From: an uncultured Cellvibrio sp.
GTDB taxonomy: Bacteria; Pseudomonadota; Gammaproteobacteria; Pseudomonadales; Cellvibrionaceae
Length of the DNA: 36,306 nucleotides
Direction of reading: 5' to 3'
Assembly (NCBI GenBank): GCA_903858205.1
Contig: CAIOHY010000097.1
Coordinates: forward strand, 1 to 36,306
This document shows positions 1-10,088 of the stretch, in pieces (positions within the stretch are counted from its first letter, which is position 1; each line of letters opens with the position of its first letter). Under the pieces are notes generated by a model, which was not told the DNA's origin, searched no databases, and saw only the letters and a program-made list of their open reading frames with translations. Made by a program: the position numbers and the translations under genes.

Positions 1-1
1 A

Positions 2-577
2 TTGCAGTTTTCACCACATGCTCATTACTGGTATATCTGTTTATCCGCACACTCTTCTAGAAAAAGACCTTATTCATTTGTTGAGGCATCCCAAATGATT
101 CGATACCCAACAGATGAAGAATACGCTTCTTACGATGGCATGCACTGCAATGTGAAGTGGAGCGGGCTTAGCCATGACTGGCAATGTCCAGTGTGCAACC
201 GGAGCAAGCGCCAAATATTGCAGTGGGGTAAACGAGTCGGCTCAAATGCACTTCGATATGGAAGTATCGGCTGGAAAGCAGGACTCCACACACACCACGA
301 TCATGGGGCAGACATGGGGCGGGAACGCTTTTCTCCCACACTGATTTGTGGTGCTTGCAATTATTTGGATGCGCGATTGAAGCGCAAAGCAGGAGTTACT
401 GAAGAATTCTCTTTTTCACCAAGCGAAATGCGCGAATGTCTGATGCTGGCAAGGCCTAATGAGAAGATTCGCGATTGTGATATCGACTTTGAAAGAGCAA
501 AAAGTATCTACTCCGCTCTTTCCCTTATCAGAGCGTCCGCCAAGGACAGAATACTGCCTTTTTCACCCGCACTTTAG
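2..577 (+). CDS. HNH-type endonuclease-like protein (5' end uncertain; internal ATG at 95)
   Basis: ORF with CPVC...HTHHDHG...CGACN arrangement typical of zinc-stabilised HNH/beta-beta-alpha-metal nucleases; frame is open to the window edge, so it may be 5'-truncated. Confidence 0.65.
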   Translation: MQFSPHAHYWYICLSAHSSRKRPYSFVEASQMIRYPTDEEYASYDGMHCNVKWSGLSHDWQCPVCNRSKRQILQWGKRVGSNALRYGSIGWKAGLHTHHDHGADMGRERFSPTLICGACNYLDARLKRKAGVTEEFSFSPSEMRECLMLARPNEKIRDCDIDFERAKSIYSALSLIRASAKDRILPFSPAL

Positions 578-1768
578 CCTAAACTGCCTAGCCAGTAATC
601 ACCAATTCAATGTGGAATTATCGATACCCAGTCGTGAGCATAAACAACCAAGGTCGAACTAAATCTTAATTTTAGGGCTAGTACGTGCAACAGCAACAGG
701 AGTTGATGCCTAAGGTTTAGAGCCCGAAGTGATGTTCGCTCGTATAAGCTGCCTGAGAGGAAGCCCTCGCCCTATTAACTACCTGCGGCCAGGGGCCTTG
801 GCTTCAATAAGGAGTGAAACTCGCTTTTTGGACGCCATACCACGGGTGGCTTCTTTATCTTTATTCGTCCCATTTGCACCGGCATCGTCGTGATCATAAC
901 CTCAGTTGGAACCAAGAGTGTAAGGTAAGTGAAATGCAAGCTATCTGGATATTTGAGGATGGCCATCTTAAAGCGCGGAACCAAACAGGTAAATTAATGC
1001 GTTGGTGGTCAGCAGAAGCCACCATAGGGCTGTTTCTTGCAGACCTATTAAACCGTGACATTAACTTAACCAGATTGATTCTTTGGCCGTTATTGGAAGA
1101 CAGCAACCAAATACATAGGAAGCCATCGCCACACGTAAAAGGATGAAACACCGCTGAAAAACCCATGTACAGGGGTAAAAATGTCATCGGACCACAAAAA
1201 ACAACAGTATTTCAGTAGTGCGAGCACTTTGCCCGGACGGACGAAATATTTTTGTACGCTATGATGGCCATTACAATTTATTACACGGCATTAGAAACCA
1301 TAGTAAAAATACGCCTAAAATTGATGCTGAAATACTGCATCAACACAATAATTTAAACGCCAACAAAAAAAGATTCAAAATGCGCTGTTATAACCCCTTG
1401 AAGAGCAAGCGCTTTTGTTTCTACTACTGGCAATTTAAACAGTAAGGCGAAATAGCTCTCATTTATTGGAGAAGCCACCTCAATATACATCAGTAATACG
1501 TTGATTATTAAAGTAACTTTAATGATATTCCAAAGAGTAATAGCGTGTAACTTGCAAAGTGCCGCTACCTTTGTCCATACTTGCACAACGGTGATTTTCC
1601 AATGACATTCAGCGGAACTACTTGTTGACACCGTGCACTAATGACGTGAGAATGCCGCGCCTTTTGCCAAGGGCGACCCATGCCCGACGGAATGGTTTTT
1701 GCATAAGGACGTTTATATCTTAATCTTACAATTATAATAAAAAGCCTTAAAGACAGGAGTGATGGCAG

Positions 1769-1999
1769 ATGAGTGTATTTGCTATAGCAATATCGATTGT
1801 ATTTTTTTCGCTGTTAGCCGCCGAGGTTTACACACTGTGGCGCAAGAACAGAATGCATGCCACCGAGCAGCAATTTAGAGAAGCCGGAATCGTCCCTTAC
1901 GGTTCAGGTATTTGTCATGGTATGGTGCTATCCCCAGATAAAGCTGGCGTCCTCAAAGACCAGAAGAATACGCCTGCCTGGTATAACCGCCTCGACTAA
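1769..1999 (+). CDS. small hypothetical protein with N-terminal TM helix
   Basis: 76 aa ORF preceded by AGGAG-like RBS (gacaggagtgatggcag); hydrophobic N-terminus MSVFAIAISIVFFSLLAA. Confidence 0.5.
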   Translation: MSVFAIAISIVFFSLLAAEVYTLWRKNRMHATEQQFREAGIVPYGSGICHGMVLSPDKAGVLKDQKNTPAWYNRLD

Positions 2000-2022
2000 T
2001 TCAACAATAATACTGTTTTTGG

Positions 2023-2050
2023 AAATCCTGCCCAGGCAGGATTTTTTTTT
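2023..2050 (+). terminator. intrinsic terminator-like hairpin
   Basis: AAATCCTGCC-CA-GGCAGGATTT perfect inverted repeat running into a T tract. Confidence 0.75.
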
Positions 2051-2059
2051 GGGACATCT

Positions 2060-3487
2060 ATGGATAATTGGGAATACATGGGGTGGGTACCCTGCCTGAA
2101 TGGACATTTGGACTTCGGGCTGATGAAAGTAGGCATATCCGGACCATTCAGTGTCGGAAAATCCCAGGATCGAGAATACATCTCCGTCAATCAATCGACA
2201 AAAAAAGAACGCGACTCTCACGAGCGAAAAATCTTTCTCCAATCTAAAGTGGACTGGAGAGACTCTGAAACATTTAATCCCGATGATGGACTTTTTAGAG
2301 TTCTGGTTTCCGCCGAGGTGACACCTTCGCTCTCAATGGACAAGCGCGCACTGCGCGGGCACATCGCCATTTACCCTATCGGCGCAGAACCCTCCTCCTA
2401 TGCCGAACGCATGGAGATGAACATTCATCGCCTCAGTCATGAGCTGAGAAATATTGCAACTGAGCGAGATAGAATTAACCTTCGACTTGGGCAACATGAA
2501 AATAACCGTTTCGACGACCTGACAAGCGAAATGAACACCCATGTGTCGGAGCTTGAAAAAATTGTTTCCGGTCAAACCGGAATAGATAAACTGGACACAT
2601 CTTACTTTTTTGCCTCGTTCGAATTCCGCATTGAGGCAAATGGGATAGTCTGGATTAAATCGGTTAAAGATAATATTCGCACAGATATCAGGTATATCAT
2701 CGCCAGGCAGGCGTATTACTTTTTAAAATATGCACTGCATATTCATAAGCATCATCAAACCAAACAGGATGCACTTACCACGATCGTCGCCCTCGGCGCA
2801 GACGAAAATGCAAAATCAGAAGCAGGCTTAAGACTTGTGTGTCAATTAAAGCGAGAGCTTACCTCACTAAATCGCATCAAAAGTAATCGTTCCCATCGCT
2901 ACAAAGATCAATTCTTTTTAAACGACACTTGCGGCATCATTGCATACGGCAAAGCACTCATCCGATCACTCCGAAACAATGAAATTTTTTCGACGGATAT
3001 TGCTGACCGGGAACTAGAGAGATTCGACGACCTGAAATCCTCCTCTGACGCACTCAACTTCAAAATGGACAAAATGCATGGAATCACCGAGCTGGTGTCG
3101 GCGAAATCCAAAGTCCTCGTCGGTTTATGCATGGGGCTATTCTACTTCATACTAGGACGGCAATTCGTCATAAATAATTCAGCCATCGATATTTCCGGGG
3201 CGGTTAATAACATCCCCAAACTACTAACGGCCAGCTCAGTATTTTGTATCGCATTTCTTATCAGCTATTTTATTTTTAAAAAGATTTATGCAAGCAAGCA
3301 CGGGCTAGAAGACCCAGATCGTGCTGAAGCTATATTCAACACACACAAGAACCGATTTTATACACGAATCGCAATACTTTTTTGCGCATGGGCAATTCTG
3401 ATGTATATAAACTACCTATTTGGTGATGCATTACTAAGTAGCCTTTCCGGGGTATTTTCGTGGGTTGGAGACGCATTCAGCGGATAA
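2060..3487 (+). CDS. hypothetical protein, soluble/coiled-coil N-terminal region plus about three C-terminal TM helices
   Basis: 475 aa ORF; hydrophobic segments VLVGLCMGLFYFILG, LLTASSVFCIAFLISYFIF and IAILFCAWAILMYINYLF near the C-terminus; start codon uncertain. Confidence 0.65.
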   Translation: MDNWEYMGWVPCLNGHLDFGLMKVGISGPFSVGKSQDREYISVNQSTKKERDSHERKIFLQSKVDWRDSETFNPDDGLFRVLVSAEVTPSLSMDKRALRGHIAIYPIGAEPSSYAERMEMNIHRLSHELRNIATERDRINLRLGQHENNRFDDLTSEMNTHVSELEKIVSGQTGIDKLDTSYFFASFEFRIEANGIVWIKSVKDNIRTDIRYIIARQAYYFLKYALHIHKHHQTKQDALTTIVALGADENAKSEAGLRLVCQLKRELTSLNRIKSNRSHRYKDQFFLNDTCGIIAYGKALIRSLRNNEIFSTDIADRELERFDDLKSSSDALNFKMDKMHGITELVSAKSKVLVGLCMGLFYFILGRQFVINNSAIDISGAVNNIPKLLTASSVFCIAFLISYFIFKKIYASKHGLEDPDRAEAIFNTHKNRFYTRIAILFCAWAILMYINYLFGDALLSSLSGVFSWVGDAFSG

Positions 3488-3548
3488 TTTTTTAACAGAA
3501 CCTCAGCGCTGAAATATTTAAGTAATTTTGGATATACAAGAATGGAAG

Positions 3549-3569
3549 GCACCAAATCGGTGCTTTTTT
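3549..3569 (+). terminator. intrinsic terminator
   Basis: GCACC-AAATC-GGTGC followed by TTTTTT, about 60 nt downstream of the 475 aa ORF. Confidence 0.75.
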
Positions 3570-3626
3570 ATTGACACTAACTCGCAGGTGTTTCATCCGC
3601 CACTGCAATAGGAATTCTCTGTCAGA

Positions 3627-3752
3627 CTATTTCTCATGCTTATGCGTTTTTAATTCCTTGTGTTTAGGCTTATTTTCTGGTGTTACACGCTGCCTTTTGT
3701 CTTCTTTGCCAGTGGATTTTGCAATTGGCTTGAGGCCAGGTTTAATACTCAT
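3627..3752 (-). CDS. small lysine-rich hypothetical protein (41 aa)
   Basis: My translation: MSIKPGLKPIAKSTGKEDKRQRVTPENKPKHKELKTHKHEK*, with AGAGG upstream of the ATG; too short for the ORF track. Confidence 0.35.
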   Translation of the reverse strand: MSIKPGLKPIAKSTGKEDKRQRVTPENKPKHKELKTHKHEK

Positions 3753-4088
3753 GAGACAAACCTCTTTGTTGACTGAAAAAACGTGGCAGAAATGTTAAAC
3801 ACGCATGTGCACTCCTTTTAAATGGACATTATCCCGACCTCCCCACCAAGCAGTTAACATATAACCACTGGCTGACTATACAGCTGCATCTAAAACACCT
3901 CAAGATTAAATATTAGGCTTTTTCAGTATATAGGGGCCAACAAGCCACTCGAAGCACTACATACAGTGCTTCACATCGACATCAACATTACCAAACCATG
4001 TCACATCCCCCGCCAACTCAAACGGCTCTCAATTTCTACCCTCTTCTTTAACACCTCTAACTGGACATCCTCACGACGGCATTAGATA

Positions 4089-4102
4089 ATGTATGAATAC
4101 AT
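4089..4102. promoter_or_regulatory. candidate operator palindrome upstream of the HTH gene
   Basis: ATGTAT-GA-ATACAT perfect inverted repeat about 20 nt before the HTH start codon. Confidence 0.35.
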
Positions 4103-4122
4103 AAACTGAATCAGGTGTAATC

Positions 4123-4455
4123 ATGTATCGCCCCAAATTGGATATATGCCGTGATCTCAATCTTTGGATGGAAAAGAGCGGAAATTCGCAGGAATTCGTA
4201 GCTAATGAGCTAAATATTAGCCAGCCACACCTATCGAGGTTGCTCAGCCATGAATACGAACCGTACACCAATAGTTTTCTTGATTTATGCATTCATGCAT
4301 CAGTTGATGCTTATGATAGGGATAAATACGACCCCCTAGAGGACGACGAATTGAAGAAAACTATCAGACTATTTGTTGGTAATAGTCCAACTAAGGCGGG
4401 GCTGGTTACCAATTTGGTGAAGGCATTAGGAGATGGACCATGGGTGTCGCATTAA
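4123..4455 (+). CDS. HTH (XRE-like) transcriptional regulator
   Basis: NSQEFVANELNISQPHLSRLLSHEYEP resembles a helix-turn-helix; first gene of an overlapping operon. Confidence 0.6.
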   Translation: MYRPKLDICRDLNLWMEKSGNSQEFVANELNISQPHLSRLLSHEYEPYTNSFLDLCIHASVDAYDRDKYDPLEDDELKKTIRLFVGNSPTKAGLVTNLVKALGDGPWVSH

Positions 4456-5339
4456 GAAAAGGATTTGCTGAGTATTCTCCGATTGTCGATTTGCTGGTGA
4501 AGACTCGCAAAAAGGTCAAGCCGGTAATAATCGGAGGCGATCCTGGCCTCACTCCGATTTTGAGATGGGCGGGAAGCAAAAAGAAATTATTGCCAGTTCT
4601 TCTAGATCAGGCACTTGGGGAGTGCTCGGGCGTTTACCATGAGCCATTCGTAGGTTCTGGCGCTCTTTTTTTACAGATGAAAGCTAAAAAGGCTGTACTC
4701 TCGGATTTAAATCCACATTTGATGCAAGCTTACAAGCAAGTGAAAAACCATCCGGAAGCGGTATGGGAAATGCTTTCAAAGATGCCCTCAAATATTGAGT
4801 TCTACTATTCTTTAAGGCAAGTTAATTGGATCACACTAAACTCAATCGAAAGAGCCGCTAGATTCGTTTATCTCAATAGATTTTGTTTTAATGGCGTATA
4901 CCGCACTAACCTTAACGGGGATTTTAATGTTGCAAGAGGCGACGGTCACTTGGGAATTCCTAGTTGGGATATTTTTAAAGCGTTTGCAAATCGATTAAAG
5001 AAAGCGAGCCTGGTCGAGGCCGATTTTGGTGTTTCCATAGATAAGGCAGTTAAAGGAGATTTCATTTATATTGATCCCCCTTATGTGGATCTTACCAAGC
5101 GAAATCGTGGTGAGTACGGGTTAGGTTCATTTGGAGAAGAGGATATCTCTAGACTGGCACGCGCTGCCAATCAAGCATCGAAGCGAGGCGCAAAAATAAT
5201 GCTTTCCTATCGGCATTCAGATGAGCTCATCAGTTTATTCAAAGGTTGGAATGTTCGTTCCTTTGACGTTCAGCGGACAGTGTCGTGCGATATCGCAAAA
5301 CGACATGCTGCAAAGGAAATATTATTAACTAATTATTAA
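4440..5339 (+). CDS. Dam-family DNA adenine-N6 methyltransferase
   Basis: ILRWAGSKKKLLPVLL, HEPFVGSGALFLQ and DPPY motifs in class-alpha (Dam) order; overlaps the preceding gene by 16 nt. Confidence 0.9.
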   Translation: MGVALRKGFAEYSPIVDLLVKTRKKVKPVIIGGDPGLTPILRWAGSKKKLLPVLLDQALGECSGVYHEPFVGSGALFLQMKAKKAVLSDLNPHLMQAYKQVKNHPEAVWEMLSKMPSNIEFYYSLRQVNWITLNSIERAARFVYLNRFCFNGVYRTNLNGDFNVARGDGHLGIPSWDIFKAFANRLKKASLVEADFGVSIDKAVKGDFIYIDPPYVDLTKRNRGEYGLGSFGEEDISRLARAANQASKRGAKIMLSYRHSDELISLFKGWNVRSFDVQRTVSCDIAKRHAAKEILLTNY

Positions 5340-5354
5340 TATAATCGGGTTCAT

Positions 5355-6569
5355 ATGGATTTTAACTCTAAGATTCGAATTGCAATAATTTCAGACCCCC
5401 ATTTTTACCAACAGGAAAAGGCACAGACTCCACCATCGTGGCTCAATATAAATGAGATGGGAGATCCACAAAATCTTTGGAAACAACTACAGGATTTAAT
5501 CACCAAAGAAAAGCTTTCAGCGGATGTTCTGCTGTCCTTGGGGGATATCACTACCTATGCCAATTCAGATGCCCTAAAAGTTGCCTGGCAATCCCATGTA
5601 TCCCTCGGTGAACAGATGGGCTGCGACATATTGGCCGCCGCAACAGGTAATCACGATGTATGCTCCCGCCCAAAAGAAGGCGCAAAAAGCCCGAGAGAAA
5701 TGGAGCATGCAACGGATCTATTTGAAAATTTGAAGCAACTTGATCCATGTTACCCTCTGCATCTGTACAACAAAGATAATCATAAAAATGCTCATACGCA
5801 CAGAGTGCATTATTTCGGAGCCGATTTTGTCATTTATGACGATGATGAAAGATTTCGATTGGTTGTACTGAATTCTTGTGCTCGACACACTACAGAAGCA
5901 AAGGAACATGAGAGAGGACGCATAGCAGCGTCAACTATATCTTGGCTGGAAAAAGAACTCGAAAAATTTAGCGACGCCCCAAAAAAAATTAACATTGCTA
6001 TGTGTCACCATAGCCCTATTCCATTGGAGGACAATAATTCAGGAACTTATGATGTGATTCACAATGGCGGGATATTGTTGAATAATCTCAATAAATGTGG
6101 CGATTGGGTAGTTTGCCATGGTCACAAACACTTCCCCAAAATTACGCATCAAAATGAATGCTTCATTTTCTCCTCCGCGAGTTTAGCTTCTTGCAGTGTA
6201 ACAGCTGATAATCAATTTTATATTCTAGATATATTTCTACGCGAAGAGGGTGGAATATCGTGTACGGTCAATGCTTGGAATTGGTTTGAAAGAAAGGGAT
6301 GGGAAAAGGCACTTAGCGTTAAAAACGGAATTTGGGATGGTTGTGGGTTTGGAACAAAAAAACACCCAGAAGAAATTGCAAAAGTTATTTCTGAAATTAG
6401 TCAAGAATTTCCTGTCGATTGGCGATTTGTCAGAGATCAAATATCCGATCTCAAATTCATACCTCCCGAAACTTTTAATAAGACCAATAAGGTTTTAAAC
6501 AATAGATACAACTTGAACATAGTTTGCAATGAAAATGGGCCGGTGGAAGTTGCAAGGATAATGAGATGA
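5355..6569 (+). CDS. calcineurin-like metallophosphoesterase
   Basis: DPH (IISDPHF), GD (LLSLGDITT), GNHD (ATGNHDV), H (CHHSP) and GHxH (CHGHKHF) motifs all present. Confidence 0.9.
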   Translation: MDFNSKIRIAIISDPHFYQQEKAQTPPSWLNINEMGDPQNLWKQLQDLITKEKLSADVLLSLGDITTYANSDALKVAWQSHVSLGEQMGCDILAAATGNHDVCSRPKEGAKSPREMEHATDLFENLKQLDPCYPLHLYNKDNHKNAHTHRVHYFGADFVIYDDDERFRLVVLNSCARHTTEAKEHERGRIAASTISWLEKELEKFSDAPKKINIAMCHHSPIPLEDNNSGTYDVIHNGGILLNNLNKCGDWVVCHGHKHFPKITHQNECFIFSSASLASCSVTADNQFYILDIFLREEGGISCTVNAWNWFERKGWEKALSVKNGIWDGCGFGTKKHPEEIAKVISEISQEFPVDWRFVRDQISDLKFIPPETFNKTNKVLNNRYNLNIVCNENGPVEVARIMR

Positions 6570-8407
6570 AACCAATAGCGTTTTTAGAATCATTTAACGC
6601 GAAAACGATGCAGTTAAAGAATATCGTTGATTCGTTTGTTACTTCCGAACACTTTGATGATCTCGCTGGCGTGTGGAATTCTTTATTGATTGGCCCTCGT
6701 GGAAGCGGAAAAACTACGTTATTAAGAATGCTGGAACCAAAAGCACTTAGACTATGGTCCCATCCAGACGCGGAAAATTATAGAAATGCAATCCAATATA
6801 CTGGCATCTATGTTCCCTCAGATGTTGCTTGGGGTGCGATGGTAGATTCACTGGAAGATAATGGAAAGTTAAACCCTGACTGTTACAAATTACTTTCTGA
6901 AGCAGCATTTATTACAAGTGTTTTTCAAGCATGTATAAGTGCACTGGAAGCGCGGCTCACACTCACAGAAGATGCTCCGCATGCTGATTATAAAGTTGTT
7001 ACTTTAACAAAATCCGCCCAAGAAGAAGTCTTAAAAAAAATTACAAGGCTATGGCGGCTAACAGGGGTTAGCTTATCGTTTAGCGGCCTCCGTGAAGCAT
7101 TGAAATTGCGCATGGTCGAAATTAAGGATAAAGCGCGGGAACTTGTCTACATGCCCGGACATAACGTGCAAGATCTCTTTGAAAAAATTCCATATGCCAA
7201 CCTTCCTGTTGAAGAATGCGTAGAAGCAGCTTTAGGGTATTTTGATGAAGCGATTGGCGAAAGAGATAGCAGATGGGCTTTATTATTTGACGAGTTTGAA
7301 ATTGTCCCATTTGATCTTCAGAAAGTGATAATGGCAAAGCTGCGATCAACCAATTCAAAAATAATCTATAAAATAGCACTCGCACCATGCGGCCATCACA
7401 CGCAAATTAACCTAGATAGCTTCAATTCAGACCCTATCAATGATTATAAACCTGTAACGCTTTGGTACAAAGATAAGAATGCCACCTTAAAGTTTTGTTC
7501 AAAATTATTAGCCAGTAAAATATCTAGCGACGACTCCTCATCGAACATTTTAGAACAGGCTCAAAATTTATTTGGCAAGTCGATTTATGCTGATGTGACA
7601 TCCAGTGAAGAAGACGACACACCAAAATCGAATGACTGGAATGGAAAATGGGAAGCCTATTTCATATCGCTAGAAAAAAAGGACAAATCATTTAAGGATT
7701 TTTTAACTAAAAAAGATATTGATGCTAGCAATTTAAATTCAGACCTAAGCATCATTAGGAAAATTGCACCACTTGTTGCTTTTCGAGAAGCGTTTATCGG
7801 TGATACGGGTGTGCCGAAAGCGCCTAAAAATTTCTCAGACTTCTACACCGGATGGGAGGCATTCGCCACCATCAGTGAAGGAAATCCACGCTGGTTTATC
7901 GGCATGTTAAATACGATGCTTTCCGAGACTCGTCACAGAAACTTAAGAACCGTTCCCAAATCTGTTCAGTTTGAAAAGATCAATACTACTACCGATTCGT
8001 ATTGCGCAATGCTGAAGCTATTGGCGAAAGAACATAAACAGGTTGGCTTAATTACTAAAAATCCTGTTTTTACGTTGTTGAAGGATATTGGTGACTATTT
8101 TCATGAAAGAATAATCAAACACGATTTTGCAGAAGAGATGCCATTGAGTTTCGTTGTTGATAAAGGTATTTCTCTGGAGATAGAGAACATATTGAAAATT
8201 GCTTTTAACCATGGCGCTATAGTATGTCTATCCGACAACCGTGATACAAAACAATTTCACTCGCTTACGGACTTGCGCTTTAGATTAGCCTATTTATTGG
8301 CACCGGAACTCAAGTTACCTTTGCGAGGAACCAAGGAAATAGCGCTTTCAACCATTCTTAGAACAAGGGAAGCGAAAAAGGCTCCTCTGCAGGGGTCGCT
8401 AATATGA
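6566..8407 (+). CDS. P-loop ATPase (AAA/STAND-like, family unassigned)
   Basis: Walker A LLIGPRGSGKTTLLRML; Walker B-like RWALLFDEFEI; ATGA overlap with the preceding gene. Confidence 0.8.
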   Translation: MKPIAFLESFNAKTMQLKNIVDSFVTSEHFDDLAGVWNSLLIGPRGSGKTTLLRMLEPKALRLWSHPDAENYRNAIQYTGIYVPSDVAWGAMVDSLEDNGKLNPDCYKLLSEAAFITSVFQACISALEARLTLTEDAPHADYKVVTLTKSAQEEVLKKITRLWRLTGVSLSFSGLREALKLRMVEIKDKARELVYMPGHNVQDLFEKIPYANLPVEECVEAALGYFDEAIGERDSRWALLFDEFEIVPFDLQKVIMAKLRSTNSKIIYKIALAPCGHHTQINLDSFNSDPINDYKPVTLWYKDKNATLKFCSKLLASKISSDDSSSNILEQAQNLFGKSIYADVTSSEEDDTPKSNDWNGKWEAYFISLEKKDKSFKDFLTKKDIDASNLNSDLSIIRKIAPLVAFREAFIGDTGVPKAPKNFSDFYTGWEAFATISEGNPRWFIGMLNTMLSETRHRNLRTVPKSVQFEKINTTTDSYCAMLKLLAKEHKQVGLITKNPVFTLLKDIGDYFHERIIKHDFAEEMPLSFVVDKGISLEIENILKIAFNHGAIVCLSDNRDTKQFHSLTDLRFRLAYLLAPELKLPLRGTKEIALSTILRTREAKKAPLQGSLI

Positions 8408-9387
8408 ATAAATATTCGGTATCAAAAGTAACTAATATAAATTCAGACGATATCTTGGAAGAGTCAGAAAAGTATGATTTTGCGATTGTATGCTTGAGCA
8501 AAGAGTCAAGATCATTGGAATCCAGAAAACTTCTGGAAAAGTCTTCGCCCGATTGCAAAAAAATAGCCTATCTAAGTTCTATAAAGAATTTGGCCCCATC
8601 TGTTCAAGAAGATTACATAAAATCAAATTTTGAAATTTGCAATTCTGTTGAAGAATGCCTAACCATTTTAGATTCAGTTATTAAACTTAAAGAACATAAA
8701 AAAACATTATCTCTATGTATAGATGTATCTTCTATTCATAGACGAAACCTGGCCTCAATCTTAAGTTTTTTGCTGCGGGAATTAAGTGCAAGGCATCATA
8801 TTGAATTGTCCATAATTTACACGTTGGCTGAATACAGCACTCCTCCATCTTTTGATGTGCAACCGAATACAAGAGTAGCACCAGTTCATTCCGAATTCGC
8901 CGGATGGGCTAGTCTTCCAAGCATACCTATTGCCGTTATTGTGGGCCTGGGGTATGAGAAAGATAAGGCACTTGGAGCATTCGAATACATTGAGTCCAAT
9001 GAAAGGATTATATATATACCGAACTCTCCGGAAGCTGAATATAAGGATCAAGTACTTCAACATAACGATATTGTTATCGGTGCAACAGAACCAAGAAATA
9101 TTATTAATTATCAAGTAGATAAACCCGCCTTGATCTTTATGTCCTTGCGCTCATTGATGGAAGGGATAAAAAATGAATTCCGTCCGATCATTTTTCCATT
9201 TGGGCCAAAAATATTTTTCGCAGTATCACTTATCGTAGCAATAGCCAATCCAGAGGTATCCGTCTGGTACGTTAGTGGAGAGGAGGATGAAACCCCTGTT
9301 GATAAGAAAACTTCTGGCAAAGTTTCCACGTTTGGATTGCGTTGCTTACTTGAAAACTCTCTACCAAATGAAGACTCGGGGAAATAA
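8404..9387 (+). CDS. hypothetical protein, last gene of the methylase/phosphoesterase/ATPase operon
   Basis: 327 aa ORF; ATGA overlap with the ATPase gene; alternating hydrophobic strands (FAIVCLS, LSLCIDVSS, IPIAVIVGLG, ALIFMSL) suggest an alpha/beta fold; no family recognised. Confidence 0.7.
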   Translation: MNKYSVSKVTNINSDDILEESEKYDFAIVCLSKESRSLESRKLLEKSSPDCKKIAYLSSIKNLAPSVQEDYIKSNFEICNSVEECLTILDSVIKLKEHKKTLSLCIDVSSIHRRNLASILSFLLRELSARHHIELSIIYTLAEYSTPPSFDVQPNTRVAPVHSEFAGWASLPSIPIAVIVGLGYEKDKALGAFEYIESNERIIYIPNSPEAEYKDQVLQHNDIVIGATEPRNIINYQVDKPALIFMSLRSLMEGIKNEFRPIIFPFGPKIFFAVSLIVAIANPEVSVWYVSGEEDETPVDKKTSGKVSTFGLRCLLENSLPNEDSGK

Positions 9388-9415
9388 AAAATACAGCTAG
9401 CACACAACTCATCGC

Positions 9416-9694
9416 TTGCTGGCTAGATCACTATATAAGAGGGAGAAGATTATGGAAACTTTTCTTATTAGGCGACAGAATAAAAACTTACCCTTTTGCA
9501 GAACGGTCCGGCTATTCGCCGAGTTCAACATACTTATTCTTACAAACGCCTATGCTAAATATCATAAGAAATACATGTTTGGTTCCAAGGTGTCAATTGC
9601 CAGTACGCGCCATTCAAAAATAATCCTTGGTGCATTAGTGTTTGTATCGAATGAGTACGATGGACACACCCTGCTGTGGCCTTGGTGCAATTGA
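9416..9694 (+). CDS. hypothetical protein
   Basis: 92 aa ORF; no recognised domain. Confidence 0.2.
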   Translation: MLARSLYKREKIMETFLIRRQNKNLPFCRTVRLFAEFNILILTNAYAKYHKKYMFGSKVSIASTRHSKIILGALVFVSNEYDGHTLLWPWCN

Positions 9695-10088
9695 AGCGCC
9701 TGTCCGTCTGACCTATTGCAGCTTTATGTGATCGAGATTTATAAAGAAAAGCTAGATCAATTACACTCCTATTCTCAGAGCACAAAGCAATACCAACGGT
9801 AATAACAAAGAAATAGAAGAGCTAATGCGCAAACGCCTTTGCAAGTGTGGGCACTGAACCGGTCATTGATCATTTAAAATATTCAATCGCAATTATTTCA
9901 AGGGTTTTGCAGGCGACCAGATGAACGTGCTGCTGCCGATAGCGGCATTCAATCTCACAAAGTAGATACGGCTATTTTTGTGTATCTGTATTTTTATGGC
10001 ATTCCATGTGTGAGGCTAGTTACGCCCACCACCGTTACTGGCGTAAATTGGGTTTTTCAGGATGGGATATTTGAAATACATTTTTGCG

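Noticed and set aside
775-1187. Overlapping ORFs on both strands between the HNH gene and the 76 aa ORF
   Set aside because: Atypical composition, no motifs, mutual overlap; most likely non-coding or decayed DNA.
2120-2170. GPFSVGKS in the 475 aa protein resembles a Walker A loop
   Set aside because: It is not followed by a hydrophobic helix and no Walker B or other nucleotide-binding context was found; probably chance.
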